A DNA stretch of 64,000 nt from Arthrobacter sp. ERGS1:01 (GTDB lineage Bacteria > Actinomycetota > Actinomycetes > Actinomycetales > Micrococcaceae). The stretch covers positions 690,193 to 754,192 of the forward strand of contig NZ_CP012477.1 in assembly GCF_001281315.1 (NCBI RefSeq). Direction: 5' to 3'. How positions within the stretch are numbered: position 1 is the first letter of the stretch; each line of letters opens with the position of its first letter. The notes under the pieces were generated by a model that was not told the origin of the DNA, ran no database searches, and was given only the letters and a program-made list of their open reading frames with translations. This document shows, piece by piece, positions 45,613-55,279 of the stretch. Position numbers and translations under genes: made by a program.

Positions 45613-46128
45613 TTGAATCTCAATTCAGAAGTCATCCGTGCGCGCCCCCGTCAATCGAATCCGATTCACTTGGACGAGGCGGACATGGTGATCCTGCGCG
45701 AACTCTCCCAGGATGCCCGCACGCCCAATAACTTGTTGGCCAGCCGGGCCGGACTGGCTCCCTCAACCTGCTTGAATCGGGTGAGGGCGTTACGGCAGGC
45801 TGGGATCATTCGCGGCTTCCATGCCGACATTGATCTGGGCAGCTTGGGGCTGTACATTTTCGCGTTGATTTCCATCAACGTCCACGGCCAGGCCCGCAAA
45901 AACATGCTTGAGTTGGCCCGGGAGCTGCGGGACTTGCCGCAAACGCTCAATGTCTTCGTCCTGGGTGGAGAGCATGATCTGCTCTTGCACGTTGCTTGCG
46001 CCAACACAACAGAGCTCCGGGACTTCGTGGCCGCTAACCTCGGCAGCAATCAGGCTTTCGTCAGCACCCAGACCACCCTGATTTTTGAGCACATGCAGCC
46101 TACCTCGCGAATTCAAAGCGCCCGCTGA
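45613..46128 (+). CDS. Lrp/AsnC-family regulator, probable kynurenine sensor
   Basis: 171 residues from TTG 45613, which has GGAG 6-7 bases upstream (TTG 45601 is the alternative). HTH: LDEADMVILRELSQDARTPN, then GLAPSTCLNRVRALRQAGII. RAM/effector domain follows (LYIFALISINVHGQ, VLGGEHDLLLHVAC). Divergent from kynU across a 128-base gap. In Pseudomonas the Lrp-type KynR activates kyn genes with kynurenine, so a similar role is likely here. Confidence 0.9.
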   Translation: MNLNSEVIRARPRQSNPIHLDEADMVILRELSQDARTPNNLLASRAGLAPSTCLNRVRALRQAGIIRGFHADIDLGSLGLYIFALISINVHGQARKNMLELARELRDLPQTLNVFVLGGEHDLLLHVACANTTELRDFVAANLGSNQAFVSTQTTLIFEHMQPTSRIQSAR

Positions 46129-46265
46129 GCGGTTGGTGGAGATCCTCGGGTGCATCTCTCATACCGGGAGCCCTGGTTGAGCTAGGCCAGCTGGCGACCG
46201 GTTCTAGCCCCATTGGTCTGGCGTTTTGGGGACGAGCGGCATCAGAGCGACATAGAATTGGTCCT

Positions 46266-46724
46266 ATGAGCGAACACCTCTTTGATGCGGGCCCCGTCCA
46301 ACCTTGGGCAGGTGCCTCAGCTGCCGTTGTTGAGCACACGGTGGAGTGGGTTGACACGGATGCGTCGGGGCACCAACACAACTCCGCGATCATCCGTTGG
46401 GTCGAATCTGCCGAGGCTGAGCTGTTTCGCCAACTTGCCCTGCCGGACTATTTCCCATCCGCTCCGCGCGTGCACCAGTCGGTGAATTTCCGCGCCAAGG
46501 TCTGGTTCGGTCAGCGCGTCACCACCACGATCTGGGTGCAGAAACTGGGTGTTTCCTCTGTGACCTTTGGCTTCGAGGTCAGGGTCAAGCCCATGGGGGA
46601 GCGCCCGGGAGGGCTCGCGGCCGACGGCATTGTTGTTGCCGCGCATGTCCCCGCCGGCGGAGACTCCTCGGCACGCTGGTCGGAGCACATTCGTGGCGCG
46701 ATCACGGAGGCGGTGCCGCAGTGA
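46266..46724 (+). CDS. Acyl-CoA thioesterase, hot-dog fold
   Basis: 152 residues of 4HBT type: VEHTVEWVDTDASGHQHNSAIIRWVESAE is the strand-turn-helix with catalytic D-x-x-G-H, RVHQSVNFRAKVWFGQRVT the second strand pair. Hydrolyses an aromatic or acyl-CoA in the cytosol. Its end overlaps the PaaX gene by 4 bases (GTGA), so one operon. Confidence 0.88.
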   Translation: MSEHLFDAGPVQPWAGASAAVVEHTVEWVDTDASGHQHNSAIIRWVESAEAELFRQLALPDYFPSAPRVHQSVNFRAKVWFGQRVTTTIWVQKLGVSSVTFGFEVRVKPMGERPGGLAADGIVVAAHVPAGGDSSARWSEHIRGAITEAVPQ

Positions 46725-47576
46725 GCGCTCTTGAGCCGGGCATCCGGCATCATCAATTGATCATCACCCTCTATGGCCTGTACTGTCGGGGCGTCGGCCA
46801 GGCAATGCCCGTTTCTGTGCTGATCGACATGCTCGGCGACCTTGGGTATGACGGGGCCGGGGTGCGCTCGGCGGTGTCACGACTGAAAGCCAAAGGTGTC
46901 CTGCGGAGCGTGAAGGATGGCAATGTCGCCCAGTACGAGCTCTCCTCGGCTGTTGCTGATTTGTTCGCCGAAGGTGACGAGCGGATCTTTTCTGACGGAA
47001 CCCGAATGTCACCCATGGTTGGGCGCTGGCCATTTTCTCGGTTCCCGAGACCTTGCGTAGTCGCCGCCATCAACTGCGCACGGTACTGTCTGGGTTCGGC
47101 TTTGGGTCGATGGCTTCGGGTGTCGGAGTCGCCCCGGAATCCGCTCTGGAGCGGACCAAAAAGCGGCTTCAAGCACTGGAGCTTGATCAGTTCGTCGACT
47201 TTTTTCGGGGCGACCACGTAGCTGAAGGTGATTTGCGCGCCAAAGTTGCCCAATGGTGGGACTTGGCGGCGTTGGATGCGCAGTTCGTGAGTTCCTGAGC
47301 CTATACAGCGCAACGGCCGACCAATGGGTCGCCCGGATCGGCACCGATCCTGAACGTGCACTTGAGAAATCGACGCCGGAGCTGAGGCGGGAAGCCTTCC
47401 GCTCCTACATTCCCATGTTGACCGTGTGGCGGCGGTTTCCCTACAAGGACCCGGGCCTTGCTTCGGAGTACCTCCCTCAAGGCTGGAAGGGGCAGGATGC
47501 CAGAAAGGTATTCCTGGAGATTCACCGCCTGCTCGCACCCCTTGCCGAGGCCCATGCCCGGTCCTTGATGGCCTAA
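46721..47576 (+). pseudogene. PaaX-family repressor, frameshifted twice
   Basis: N-terminal winged-helix part intact: LIITLYGLYCRGVGQAMPVS, YDGAGVRSAVSRLKAKGVL. Near 47011 the frame moves to LAIFSVPETLRSRRHQLRTVLSGFGFG and at about 47288 to FLSLYSATADQWVARIG through WKGQDARKVFLEIHRLLAP. Rejoined length is about 285 aa, normal for PaaX-type regulators of aryl-CoA catabolism that respond to the CoA-thioester. Two independent shifts argue for decay or poor sequence. Confidence 0.85.
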
Positions 47577-47597
47577 ATACCCGTCATTGTGTCGGCT

Positions 47598-47993
47598 CTA
47601 TTGGATGACGGCAATGCCCTGGATTTCAATCAGGGCTTCTTTCTGCCATAGTCGGCTGACGCCGATCCCTGCCATGGCTGGGTACTCTGAGCCTGCCATT
47701 TCGCGCCACAGTCGGCCAATTTCGCGGCCGTTGGCCATGTAGTCGTCGACGTCCGTGAGGTAGATCGTCACGCTGACCAGGTCTTGTGGCTGGCCCCCCG
47801 CTTCAATCAGGGTGGTCAGCACGTTGCTCAGTGCCTGTTCGAACTGGGCCACGATGCCGCCCGGAACGATCTGCATATCCGCATTCAATGCCGTTTGGCC
47901 GCCAAGGTACACAGTGTTGCCGGCCAGGATGCCGTGGGCGTATCCCGAGGGCTTGGGGAGGGCGGACGGGTTGATGGTCTTGTTGGGCATCAT
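47598..47993 (-). CDS. RidA family enamine/imine deaminase
   Basis: 131 residues. AGNTVYLGGQTALNADMQIV, FEQALSNVLTTLIEAGG, VSVTIYLTDVDDYM and SRLWQKEALIEIQGIAV match RidA throughout, including the conserved Arg region. RidA proteins hydrolyse reactive imines; similar proteins sit in aminobenzoate pathways as 2-aminomuconate or imine deaminases. Divergent from the FAH-like gene. Confidence 0.93.
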   Translation of the reverse strand: MMPNKTINPSALPKPSGYAHGILAGNTVYLGGQTALNADMQIVPGGIVAQFEQALSNVLTTLIEAGGQPQDLVSVTIYLTDVDDYMANGREIGRLWREMAGSEYPAMAGIGVSRLWQKEALIEIQGIAVIQ

Positions 47994-48115
47994 TTTTCCT
48001 TTAGTTGGGAAGTCCGTCTCAAAAATACTGTGACATGACTCTCATTTGGTGTTACATTGAGCATATTCGACGATCGTAAATAAGTCGACATATACCTTTG
48101 AGGGGAACGGCACCC

Positions 48116-48964
48116 ATGAAACTGCCACTTTGCGCACCGGTGGATCAGGCACCACGGCGGCCCTGCTGCTGGAGGATGAGGCTATCTGCCGCTGCCGGCA
48201 TCCAATGTGGGGAAGCTGTTGGCTCGCCAGACTGGAAGGCCCAGCTATCCGCCGCAGCGGCAGGGAGCATTTCGGCGTCGTCTCCCTGGGGGAGGCTGAT
48301 CTGGCGCCGCTGCTGCCACGGCAGGAAAAGTTATCTGCTGCGGCGTGAATTATCTCGACCACATCCAGGAGATGGGACGCGAGGTACCTGACTACCGACG
48401 CTTTTCGCCAAGTATGCGGACACGTTGATTGGTGCCAGGGACAGCATTGAGGTCCAGGGCAGTGAGCGTGTGGACTGGGAAGCCGAACTTGCCGTCGTCG
48501 TTGGGCACCCCTTGCTCGGGCAGATGAGGAAGAAGCAACTGCGGCGATCGCCGGATACACCGTTGCAACGACGTATCCATGCGGGACTGGCAAAACCGAA
48601 CGCTGCAATGGTTCCAGGAAAGGCGTTCGACGCCACGACACCCTTGGGCCCGGTTCTGGTCACGGCGGATGAATTCCCCTCCAGCCATGGCTTTGAAGTT
48701 AGCAGCCACGTCAACGGCGAACTCGTCCAAAACGGCAACACCGCGGAACTGGTTTCGGCCCTGCCAAGCTGCTGTCCTATATCTCCCAATTCACCACACT
48801 GCGACCCGGAGACGTAGTCCTGACCGGAACCCCCGGTGGCGTTGGTATGGCATGAAGCCGCCGCGCTTCTTGGCCGACGGGGAGTCCTGCTCACCGAAAT
48901 CGCAGGAATCGGCCAACTGGAGAACCAGGTCCGAATCCACGCTGTCGCCAACACCACCCACTAG
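48116..48964 (+). pseudogene. Fumarylacetoacetate-hydrolase family protein, multiply frameshifted
   Basis: Pieces in all three frames line up: ATLRTGGSGTTAALLLEDEA; GSPDWKAQLSAAAAGSISAS; GVNYLDHIQEMGREVPDY; AKYADTLIGARDSIEVQGSE with [86 protein letters not shown]. These cover the whole FAH fold with its D-W-E-A-E metal ligands. At least five shifts; no functional product expected. Original role would be C-C hydrolysis of a ring-cleavage product. Confidence 0.88.
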
Positions 48965-48995
48965 ACACCCGATACATCCAATAGGAGTGAAAATC

Positions 48996-49474
48996 ATGAG
49001 CGAAACCATTGCCTACCAAACCGAGGGCGATAACTCCATCTACGCAAACGCCGCCGGCGCCGTGGTGCCGTGGTAACCCGGGCCGGGGAAGAAGACACGA
49101 ACACCGCCCAGTCCGGCGACTGTATCCGTGTTTCTGGGGTGTCCATCCAGCACACCCCGGCAACGAAGATCTGGTTCGGCCAGGTCTCCAACACCCCCGG
49201 CTACCGCTCGCTGCCGCACCACCACGGCGAGGCAGAAACCGGCGGGTACGTGCTGCGTGGCCATGGCCGCATCTACTTCGGCGAGAACTACTCAGAATTC
49301 CTGGACATGAAGGCCGGCGACTGGGTGTTCGTGCCACCCTTCATGCCCCACGTTGAGGCGAACATGTCCGTCACCGAGGACCTCGTCTGGCTCACCGCGC
49401 GCACGCCGGAAAACCTGGTGATCAACCTTGAGGATGTTCCAGACGAAACTCTGGCCGACTACCGGAGGGCCTAG
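48996..49474 (+). pseudogene. Cupin-domain protein, frameshifted
   Basis: ATG 48996 with AGGAG gives MSETIAYQTEGDNSIYANAA, then stops at 49073-49075 (TGG TAA). The next frame carries TRAGEEDTNTAQSGDCIRVSG, PGYRSLPHHHGEAETGGYVL with the HHH...E cupin metal motif, and PPFMPHVEANMSV with the second-motif His. A near-duplicate CCGTGGTGCCGTGGT at the shift suggests a slipped repeat. Rejoined length 158. The upstream shift costs only 26 residues, so a shortened cupin might be made. Confidence 0.75.
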
Positions 49475-49479
49475 GGCCT

Positions 49480-50360
49480 GTGAACAGCGAAACAGCGATC
49501 CTGGAAGCCGGAACCTCGGAGACTTTCCTCAGAGCCATCGAACTCACCTCGGTGGCGCCGCAGGTCCATGATCTGGCTTTCGAAGCCACCACACAGTACG
49601 TGCCCTGGCCCAAGTCCTACGGTGGGGACATGGTCGCCCAGTGCGCCGCGGCCATGATGCGCTCCGTGGAATCAGACCGCAAGCTGCATTCCATGCACAG
49701 CTATTTCATGCGTCCCGTCGACATTGGTGCCGCAGTCCGCTACGAAGTGGAAATCCTGCGCGACGGGCGCGGCTACTCGACCCGCAGTGTCAGGGGCTAT
49801 CAGAACGGCAAAACTGTGTTCGCGGCCATGGGTTCCTTCCACGTCCCGGAAGCCGGGTCTGAATACCAGCCTGCCATGCCGGCTGCGGTGGATCCGGAGT
49901 CTCTGCGCAGTGCGGCAGAAGTGCTCGATGGTGTCCCGGGTCCGGCGGCCGACTATTGGGCCAACGGACGAAGCTTCGACATGCGACACATCCCGGTCCC
50001 GTGTACGTCCAGGTTGAGGGCGAGGCAACGCCAACGCAGGCCATCTGGGTGAAGGCCTTTGACAGTTTGCCCGACGACCCGGATCTGCACCGCACGGCGT
50101 TGGCCTACGTGTGCGACTACACCATCCTGGAACCGCTTCTGCGGGTCAACGGGCTCAGCTGGACATCGCCCGGACTTGTCACCGCAAGCCTTGACCATTC
50201 CATCTGGTTCCACCGCGACGGCCGGGCCGACGACTGGGTGCTCTACGCCCAGGAAGCCGTTTCCGGCCAACACAACAGGGGCCTAGCCATGGGCCGGTTC
50301 TTCTCCCGGAACGGCACGCTCCTGGCTACGGTCGCCCAAGAGGGCATGGTCCGAGCCTAG
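49480..50360 (+). pseudogene. Acyl-CoA thioesterase II (TesB-like), frameshifted
   Basis: First frame 49480-50052: double hot-dog N-terminal domain with YVPWPKSYGGDMVAQCAAAM and LHSMHSYFMRPVDIG. At about 50000 the sense moves to VYVQVEGEATPTQAIWVKAF and LHRTALAYVCDYTILEP up to LDHSIWFHRDGRADDWVLYA with the catalytic Asp-His region. Restored length about 293. One missing base at CCCGGTCCCG explains it. Confidence 0.87.
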
Positions 50361-50408
50361 AACCGACCACCGGTCCTGTCCCACACCGCGTATTGACTTT
50401 GAAAGGAA

Positions 50409-52118
50409 ATGGCCATGACATTGACGACATCGGCCCATGTGGACTCATTCACCCGCGATCATCTTCCACCCGCCGACTCCTGGCCCATCTTGGAGTTCAC
50501 CCTTCCGGAGCTGCAATACCCGGAGCGGATGAATGCTGCTACGGTGCTGATCGATGACGCCGTCGCCCTATTTGGCCCCGACCGTCCGGCCCTCCATACA
50601 CCGGATGGCACCACCTGGACTTACGGCCAGCTGCTTCGACACGCCAACCAAGTGGCCCAAGTACTGACAGAAGACTTCGGCGTCGTGCCCGGAAACAGGG
50701 TGCTGCTACGCGGCCCCAACAACCCGTGGCTCGTCGCCGCCTGGCTGGGCGTCCTCAAAGCTGGCGCCGTGGTGGTCACCACGATGCCCATGCTCCGAGC
50801 CTCAGAGATTTCCATACTGATCGGGCTCACCCAGCCGGCCGTGGCCATCACCGACCACCGCTTTGTCGAGGATCTTCACGCGGCTGCCGGGCAGACGCTG
50901 CCGTTCATGACCTACGGAGCGGACCACGCCGGTGACCTCACCGCCCGCTGTGCCGCCAAGAGCGGGACGTTCACCAACGTCGATACGGCAGCCGACGACG
51001 TCGCCCTTCTTGGCCCGACCTCCGGCACCACAGGCACGCCGAAGGTCACCATGCACTTCCATCGGGATATTCTCGCGAACGCGGACACGTTCGCCCGGTA
51101 CCTGCTGGAACCCACTCCGGATGATGTCTTTGCCGGATCACCGCCGTTGGCCTTCACCTTTGGCCTGGGCGGACTGGTCGTCTTCCCCTTGCGGTTCGGC
51201 GCCTCATCACTGCTGACGGAACGTGCCGCACCCCTAGAATTGGCCGAAGCGGCGGCTGCAGCCAATGCGTCCATTCTGTTCACGGCCCCTACTGCTTACC
51301 GGGCCATCCTCAAGGAAGGCCGCGGCGATCTGCTGAGCCGCCTGCGTATCGCAGTTTCCGCCGGCGAGCACCTGCCCAAGGAGACCTGGCAGCACATCTT
51401 TGACGAAACCGGGGTGAAACTGGTCAATGGTATCGGGGCCACCGAAATGCTGCACGTCTTCATCTCGGCAGCGGGGGAGGACATCCACCCCGGCGCCACC
51501 GGTGTGGCCGTCCCTGGCTACCGGGCCCTGATCCTGGATGACCACGGTGCTGAGGCTGCGCCGAATGAAGCCGGCAGACTGGCAGTGATCGGCCCCACCG
51601 GTTGTCGGTACCTCGATGACCCCCGCCAAGCCAACTACGTCCACGACGGTTGGAACGTCACCGGGGACACGTTCTTGCGAGACGACGACGGCTACTTCGT
51701 GTACCAGGCACGCTCGGACAACATGATCGTCTCTTCCGGTTACAACATTGGCGCCCCGGAAGTGGAAGCTGCCATCAACGAGCACCCCGACGTCGTCGAA
51801 AACGCCGTCGTAGCCCGTCCTGACGAGGAACGCGGCTCCGTGGTGTGCGCCTTCGTGGTCCTGCGAGACGGAGTAGACGGCGACGCTGCCAAGCGCAAGG
51901 AAATCCAGGACTTCGTCAAAGCCACCATCGCTCCCTATAAATACCCCCGTGACGTGCGGTTCGTGACCGAACTGCCGCACAACCCCAGCGGAAAACTGCA
52001 GCACTTCCGGCTGCGTGAAGCCATCGCCAAGGAACGCGAATTCCAAAGTGGTGCTTCCTCCGTTGATTCCGCACAGGCCCCTGCGATGGCCGATGCCTTC
52101 ACCCAAAACTCTCGATAG
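50409..52118 (+). CDS. abmG: 2-Aminobenzoate-CoA ligase
   Basis: 569 residues, AMP-forming acyl-CoA synthetase of the benzoate-CoA ligase branch. LLGPTSGTTGTPKVTMHFHRD is the P-loop; HDGWNVTGDTFLRDDDGYF and SSGYNIGAPEVEAAINEHPD the hinge; LPHNPSGKLQHFRLRE contains the catalytic Lys. Directly before the 2-aminobenzoyl-CoA monooxygenase/reductase gene (12-base gap), as in the hybrid anthranilate pathway of Azoarcus. Converts anthranilate, made by kynureninase, to 2-aminobenzoyl-CoA. Intact. Confidence 0.9.
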   Translation: MAMTLTTSAHVDSFTRDHLPPADSWPILEFTLPELQYPERMNAATVLIDDAVALFGPDRPALHTPDGTTWTYGQLLRHANQVAQVLTEDFGVVPGNRVLLRGPNNPWLVAAWLGVLKAGAVVVTTMPMLRASEISILIGLTQPAVAITDHRFVEDLHAAAGQTLPFMTYGADHAGDLTARCAAKSGTFTNVDTAADDVALLGPTSGTTGTPKVTMHFHRDILANADTFARYLLEPTPDDVFAGSPPLAFTFGLGGLVVFPLRFGASSLLTERAAPLELAEAAAAANASILFTAPTAYRAILKEGRGDLLSRLRIAVSAGEHLPKETWQHIFDETGVKLVNGIGATEMLHVFISAAGEDIHPGATGVAVPGYRALILDDHGAEAAPNEAGRLAVIGPTGCRYLDDPRQANYVHDGWNVTGDTFLRDDDGYFVYQARSDNMIVSSGYNIGAPEVEAAINEHPDVVENAVVARPDEERGSVVCAFVVLRDGVDGDAAKRKEIQDFVKATIAPYKYPRDVRFVTELPHNPSGKLQHFRLREAIAKEREFQSGASSVDSAQAPAMADAFTQNSR

Positions 52119-52130
52119 GACCGAAAAACC

Positions 52131-54527
52131 ATGAAGATCGCAATTGTTGGCGGCGGCCCCGGTGGGCTGTACTTTGCCGCATTGATGAAGCAGCTGGACC
52201 CCTCCCACCAGATCACCCTGTGGGAGCGCAACGCCGCCTCCGACACTTTCGGATTCGGTGTCGTCTTCTCCGATGAAACCCTCGGCGGCATCGGCAACGC
52301 AGACCCCGTCGTGGCCGACTACATGAGCAGGCGATTCGCACGCTGGAGCGACATCGACATCCACTTCAAGGAGCAGATGACCACGGTCGGCGGGCAGGGC
52401 TTTGCCGCGATGAGCCGCAAGGAACTGCTGCAACTGCTCCAGCGGCGCACGCTGGAACTCGGTGTGGACGTCCGCTTCAGCACCATGGCACCCCCGGTGG
52501 AGGACCTGGCCTCCGGCTACGATTTGGTGCTCGCAGCCGACGGTGTCAACTCCCAAATCCGGGCCAAATACGCTGACACCTTCAAGCCGTCCCTGGATGT
52601 GCGCGGCAACAAGTACATGTGGCTGGGAACCGACAAGGTCTTTGAGGCGTTCAAGTTCTTCGTCAAGGAGACCCAATGGGGTGTCATGCAGATCCACGGC
52701 TACCCCTACTCCGATGAGGGTTCGACATTCATCGCCGAAATGTCCCCGGAGGTCTGGCACGCCGCCGGCTTCGACGAGACGGCTAACGATGTCTTCGCCC
52801 CCGGCGTCTCCGATGAAAAAGCAGTAGCGAAGATCCGTGACATTTTCGCTGAGGAACTAGCCGGGCACCAGGTGCTGACCAACAACTCGAAATGGCTGAA
52901 CTTCACCACCGTGCGCAACGAAAACTGGCGCAATGACAACATCGTGCTGCTCGGCGATGCTGCCCACACCGCCCACTTCTCCATCGGCTCAGGGACCAAA
53001 CTGGCCATGGAAGATGCCCTTGCCTTGGCCGCCTGCCTGCACGAACACGCCAGCGTGGATGCAGCCCTGTCCGCCTACGAGGCCGAGCGACGCCCCGTGG
53101 TCGAATCCACTCAGCGTGCCGCCCAGGCCTCATTGGAATGGTTCGAGAACATCGGTCAGTACAAGGACCAGGATCCCGCCCAGTTCTGCTTCAACCTGCT
53201 CACCCGCAGTCGCCGCATCACTTATGACAACCTGAAGTTGCGCGACCCCGACTTCGCCCATCACGTGGATGCGAACTTTGCCGCCTCCCAGGGATTGGAC
53301 CAGGTCGCCCCAGCCATGTTCCAGCCGTATCAGATCGGAAGCCTGGAACTGAAGAACAGGATCGTCGTCTCACCCATGGACATGTACTCCGCGGTCGACG
53401 GCGTCCCGGGCAATTTCCACCTAGTCCACCTCGGCAGCAAGGCCATGGGCGGGGCCGGGCTGGTCATGACGGAAATGGTGTGTGTCTCCGCCGAGGGCCG
53501 CATCACCCCCGGCTGCAGCGGCCTGTACACCGACGCCCAAGGTGACAGCTGGGCGGAGATCGTGGACTTCGTCCACACCCAGTCCACCGCGAAGATTGGC
53601 GCCCAAATCGGACACTCCGGCCGCAAGGGCTCCACGAAGCTGATGTGGGAGGGCATTGACGAGCCCTTGGCCGAGGGCAACTGGTCGGTCACCGGCCCGT
53701 CCGCCGTCCCCTATGGCCCCGCCAGCCAGGTCCCCCGGGAAATCACCCGTTCCGAAATGGATGAGGTCCGCGAACAGTTCGTTGCTGCGGCCCGACGCGC
53801 TGACGTTGCCGGCTTCGACCTCCTGGAAGTGCACGCCGCACACGGCTACCTGCTCTCCTCGTTCCTCTCGCCGCTGGCCAACCAGCGCACCGACGAATAC
53901 GGCGGCAACCTGGAGAACCGGCTGCGCTACCCGCTGGAAGTGTTCGACGCCGTTCGTGCTGAGTGGCCGACACACAAGCCGCTGACCGTGCGCATCTCCG
54001 CCACAGACTGGTGCGAACGCGGCAACACGGCTGATGACGCCGTGGAGATCGCCCGCGCGTTCGTGACCCATGGCGCCGCCGGCATTGACGTCTCCACCGG
54101 CCAGGTCGCCAAGGAGGAAAAGCCTGCCTATGGGCGCAGCTACCAGACTCCCTTTGCGGACAGGATCCGCCAGGAGGTGGCCGCCCCGGCCGGTGCCGCC
54201 GTGATCGCCGTCGGCGCCATCTCCTCCTACGACGACGTCAACTCGATCCTGCTGGCAGGGCGAGCGGACCTGGTGGCCTTGGGCCGTACGCACCTGTACG
54301 ACCCGCAGTGGACCCTGCACGCCGCCGCCGAACAGGACTTCAAGGGCGACTCCGCCGCCTGGGCCCTGCCGTTCCAAGCCGGCAACCGCAAGCCCCCGAG
54401 CGCCCGGACCGACGCCGTCCGCCCCCGGCTGTCCCTGCTCAAAGAACCGGAGACCGATAGCACGCCGGTGCATGTGCGCTGGACCCCGTCTAAGGCCGCT
54501 GAGGAGGTCCTTGCCCGTAGGAATTAG
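52131..54527 (+). CDS. abmA: 2-Aminobenzoyl-CoA monooxygenase/reductase, two-domain flavoenzyme
   Basis: 798 residues. N-terminal FAD monooxygenase: GGGPGGLYFA dinucleotide motif at 7-16, LVLAADGVNSQIR, GDAAHTAHFSIGSGTKLAMED. From about 395, an old-yellow-enzyme-type FMN reductase: FQPYQIGSLELKNRIVVSPM, QIGHSGRKGSTKLMW, HAAHGYLLSSFLSPLANQR. This fusion is diagnostic for the enzyme that hydroxylates and then reduces 2-aminobenzoyl-CoA without oxygenolytic ring opening. Intact, operonic with the ligase. Confidence 0.93.
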   Translation: MKIAIVGGGPGGLYFAALMKQLDPSHQITLWERNAASDTFGFGVVFSDETLGGIGNADPVVADYMSRRFARWSDIDIHFKEQMTTVGGQGFAAMSRKELLQLLQRRTLELGVDVRFSTMAPPVEDLASGYDLVLAADGVNSQIRAKYADTFKPSLDVRGNKYMWLGTDKVFEAFKFFVKETQWGVMQIHGYPYSDEGSTFIAEMSPEVWHAAGFDETANDVFAPGVSDEKAVAKIRDIFAEELAGHQVLTNNSKWLNFTTVRNENWRNDNIVLLGDAAHTAHFSIGSGTKLAMEDALALAACLHEHASVDAALSAYEAERRPVVESTQRAAQASLEWFENIGQYKDQDPAQFCFNLLTRSRRITYDNLKLRDPDFAHHVDANFAASQGLDQVAPAMFQPYQIGSLELKNRIVVSPMDMYSAVDGVPGNFHLVHLGSKAMGGAGLVMTEMVCVSAEGRITPGCSGLYTDAQGDSWAEIVDFVHTQSTAKIGAQIGHSGRKGSTKLMWEGIDEPLAEGNWSVTGPSAVPYGPASQVPREITRSEMDEVREQFVAAARRADVAGFDLLEVHAAHGYLLSSFLSPLANQRTDEYGGNLENRLRYPLEVFDAVRAEWPTHKPLTVRISATDWCERGNTADDAVEIARAFVTHGAAGIDVSTGQVAKEEKPAYGRSYQTPFADRIRQEVAAPAGAAVIAVGAISSYDDVNSILLAGRADLVALGRTHLYDPQWTLHAAAEQDFKGDSAAWALPFQAGNRKPPSARTDAVRPRLSLLKEPETDSTPVHVRWTPSKAAEEVLARRN

Positions 54528-55279
54528 ATGCCGGCGGCATCCCCTCACCTCCCGGCGTACTGCGGCCACGCAGCCGGCGCACCGCGGCCAAGGAGCGGAT
54601 AGAGCCCGCCGCCAGGCCAATGGACCCATCTCTATCTGTTGTTGACCGGCTGTACCGCCGACGCTGCGACGCCGGTGGGCCCGGACGTTTACACCCGACT
54701 CGGGACGAATGAGGCTTCCGGGCCCGGCACCGGTGCATCCAGACCCCAGTGGTCTTGCACACTGGCCGTGCTGCTGGTTGGCACCTTCAGCATCAGCGCA
54801 CCCGGCGACATTGCCGGCGGCAAGAGGGAGGGCTCCACCTCGGCGGTGGTTCTGGCACAGGCTCGGAGCGGCCGCGCCCCTGAACCCAGGGCTGCACAGC
54901 CTCTTCGGGGTGCCCGGCGTTTAGACCTTCGCAGTGGGCCGATAGCCGCCTCTCATTGACGGTCGAATCCTGACGAGCCATCACCGAGGGACTGCTGTTA
55001 GGCACCCACTCATGCCGGCTTTGGTGCGACCACCGGCCACCCATTGGGGTCCGATGGACCGGGTAACTCTGTCACTCCGCCCTGGGTCAACTCCTAGAAG
55101 ACAGAAGCTTGGTATGCCGAAATGCAGATTCCACCCGTTTGTATTTCGCTCATTCAAGCGAAAATTGCCGTCATAACAAGGATTATTGCCTAAGAGCATT
55201 GACGTTGATTATTTCTTGGGTATACCGTCAATCGCATCGGGCCAAGGACGTCCGGTGCGAATGATGGAGACGGGAAGAC
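54528..55279 (+). other. Gene-free gap after aminobenzoyl-CoA genes
   Basis: 752 bases. Several short frames occur (for example 54639-54959) but they look like chance frames of GC-rich DNA. The last 180 bases are AT-richer and probably carry the promoter of the amidohydrolase gene. No IS ends or hairpins found. Confidence 0.4.

Noticed and set aside
44660..45616. 318-residue plus-strand frame over kynU
   Set aside because: Antisense of kynureninase; no family match.
51234..52760. 508-residue minus-strand frame across the ligase and monooxygenase genes
   Set aside because: Shadow of two firmly identified enzymes; GC-rich antisense frames are often open, and its protein text is low in sense.
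53421..54629. 402-residue minus-strand frame
   Set aside because: Antisense of the OYE-like half of the monooxygenase/reductase gene; no independent support.
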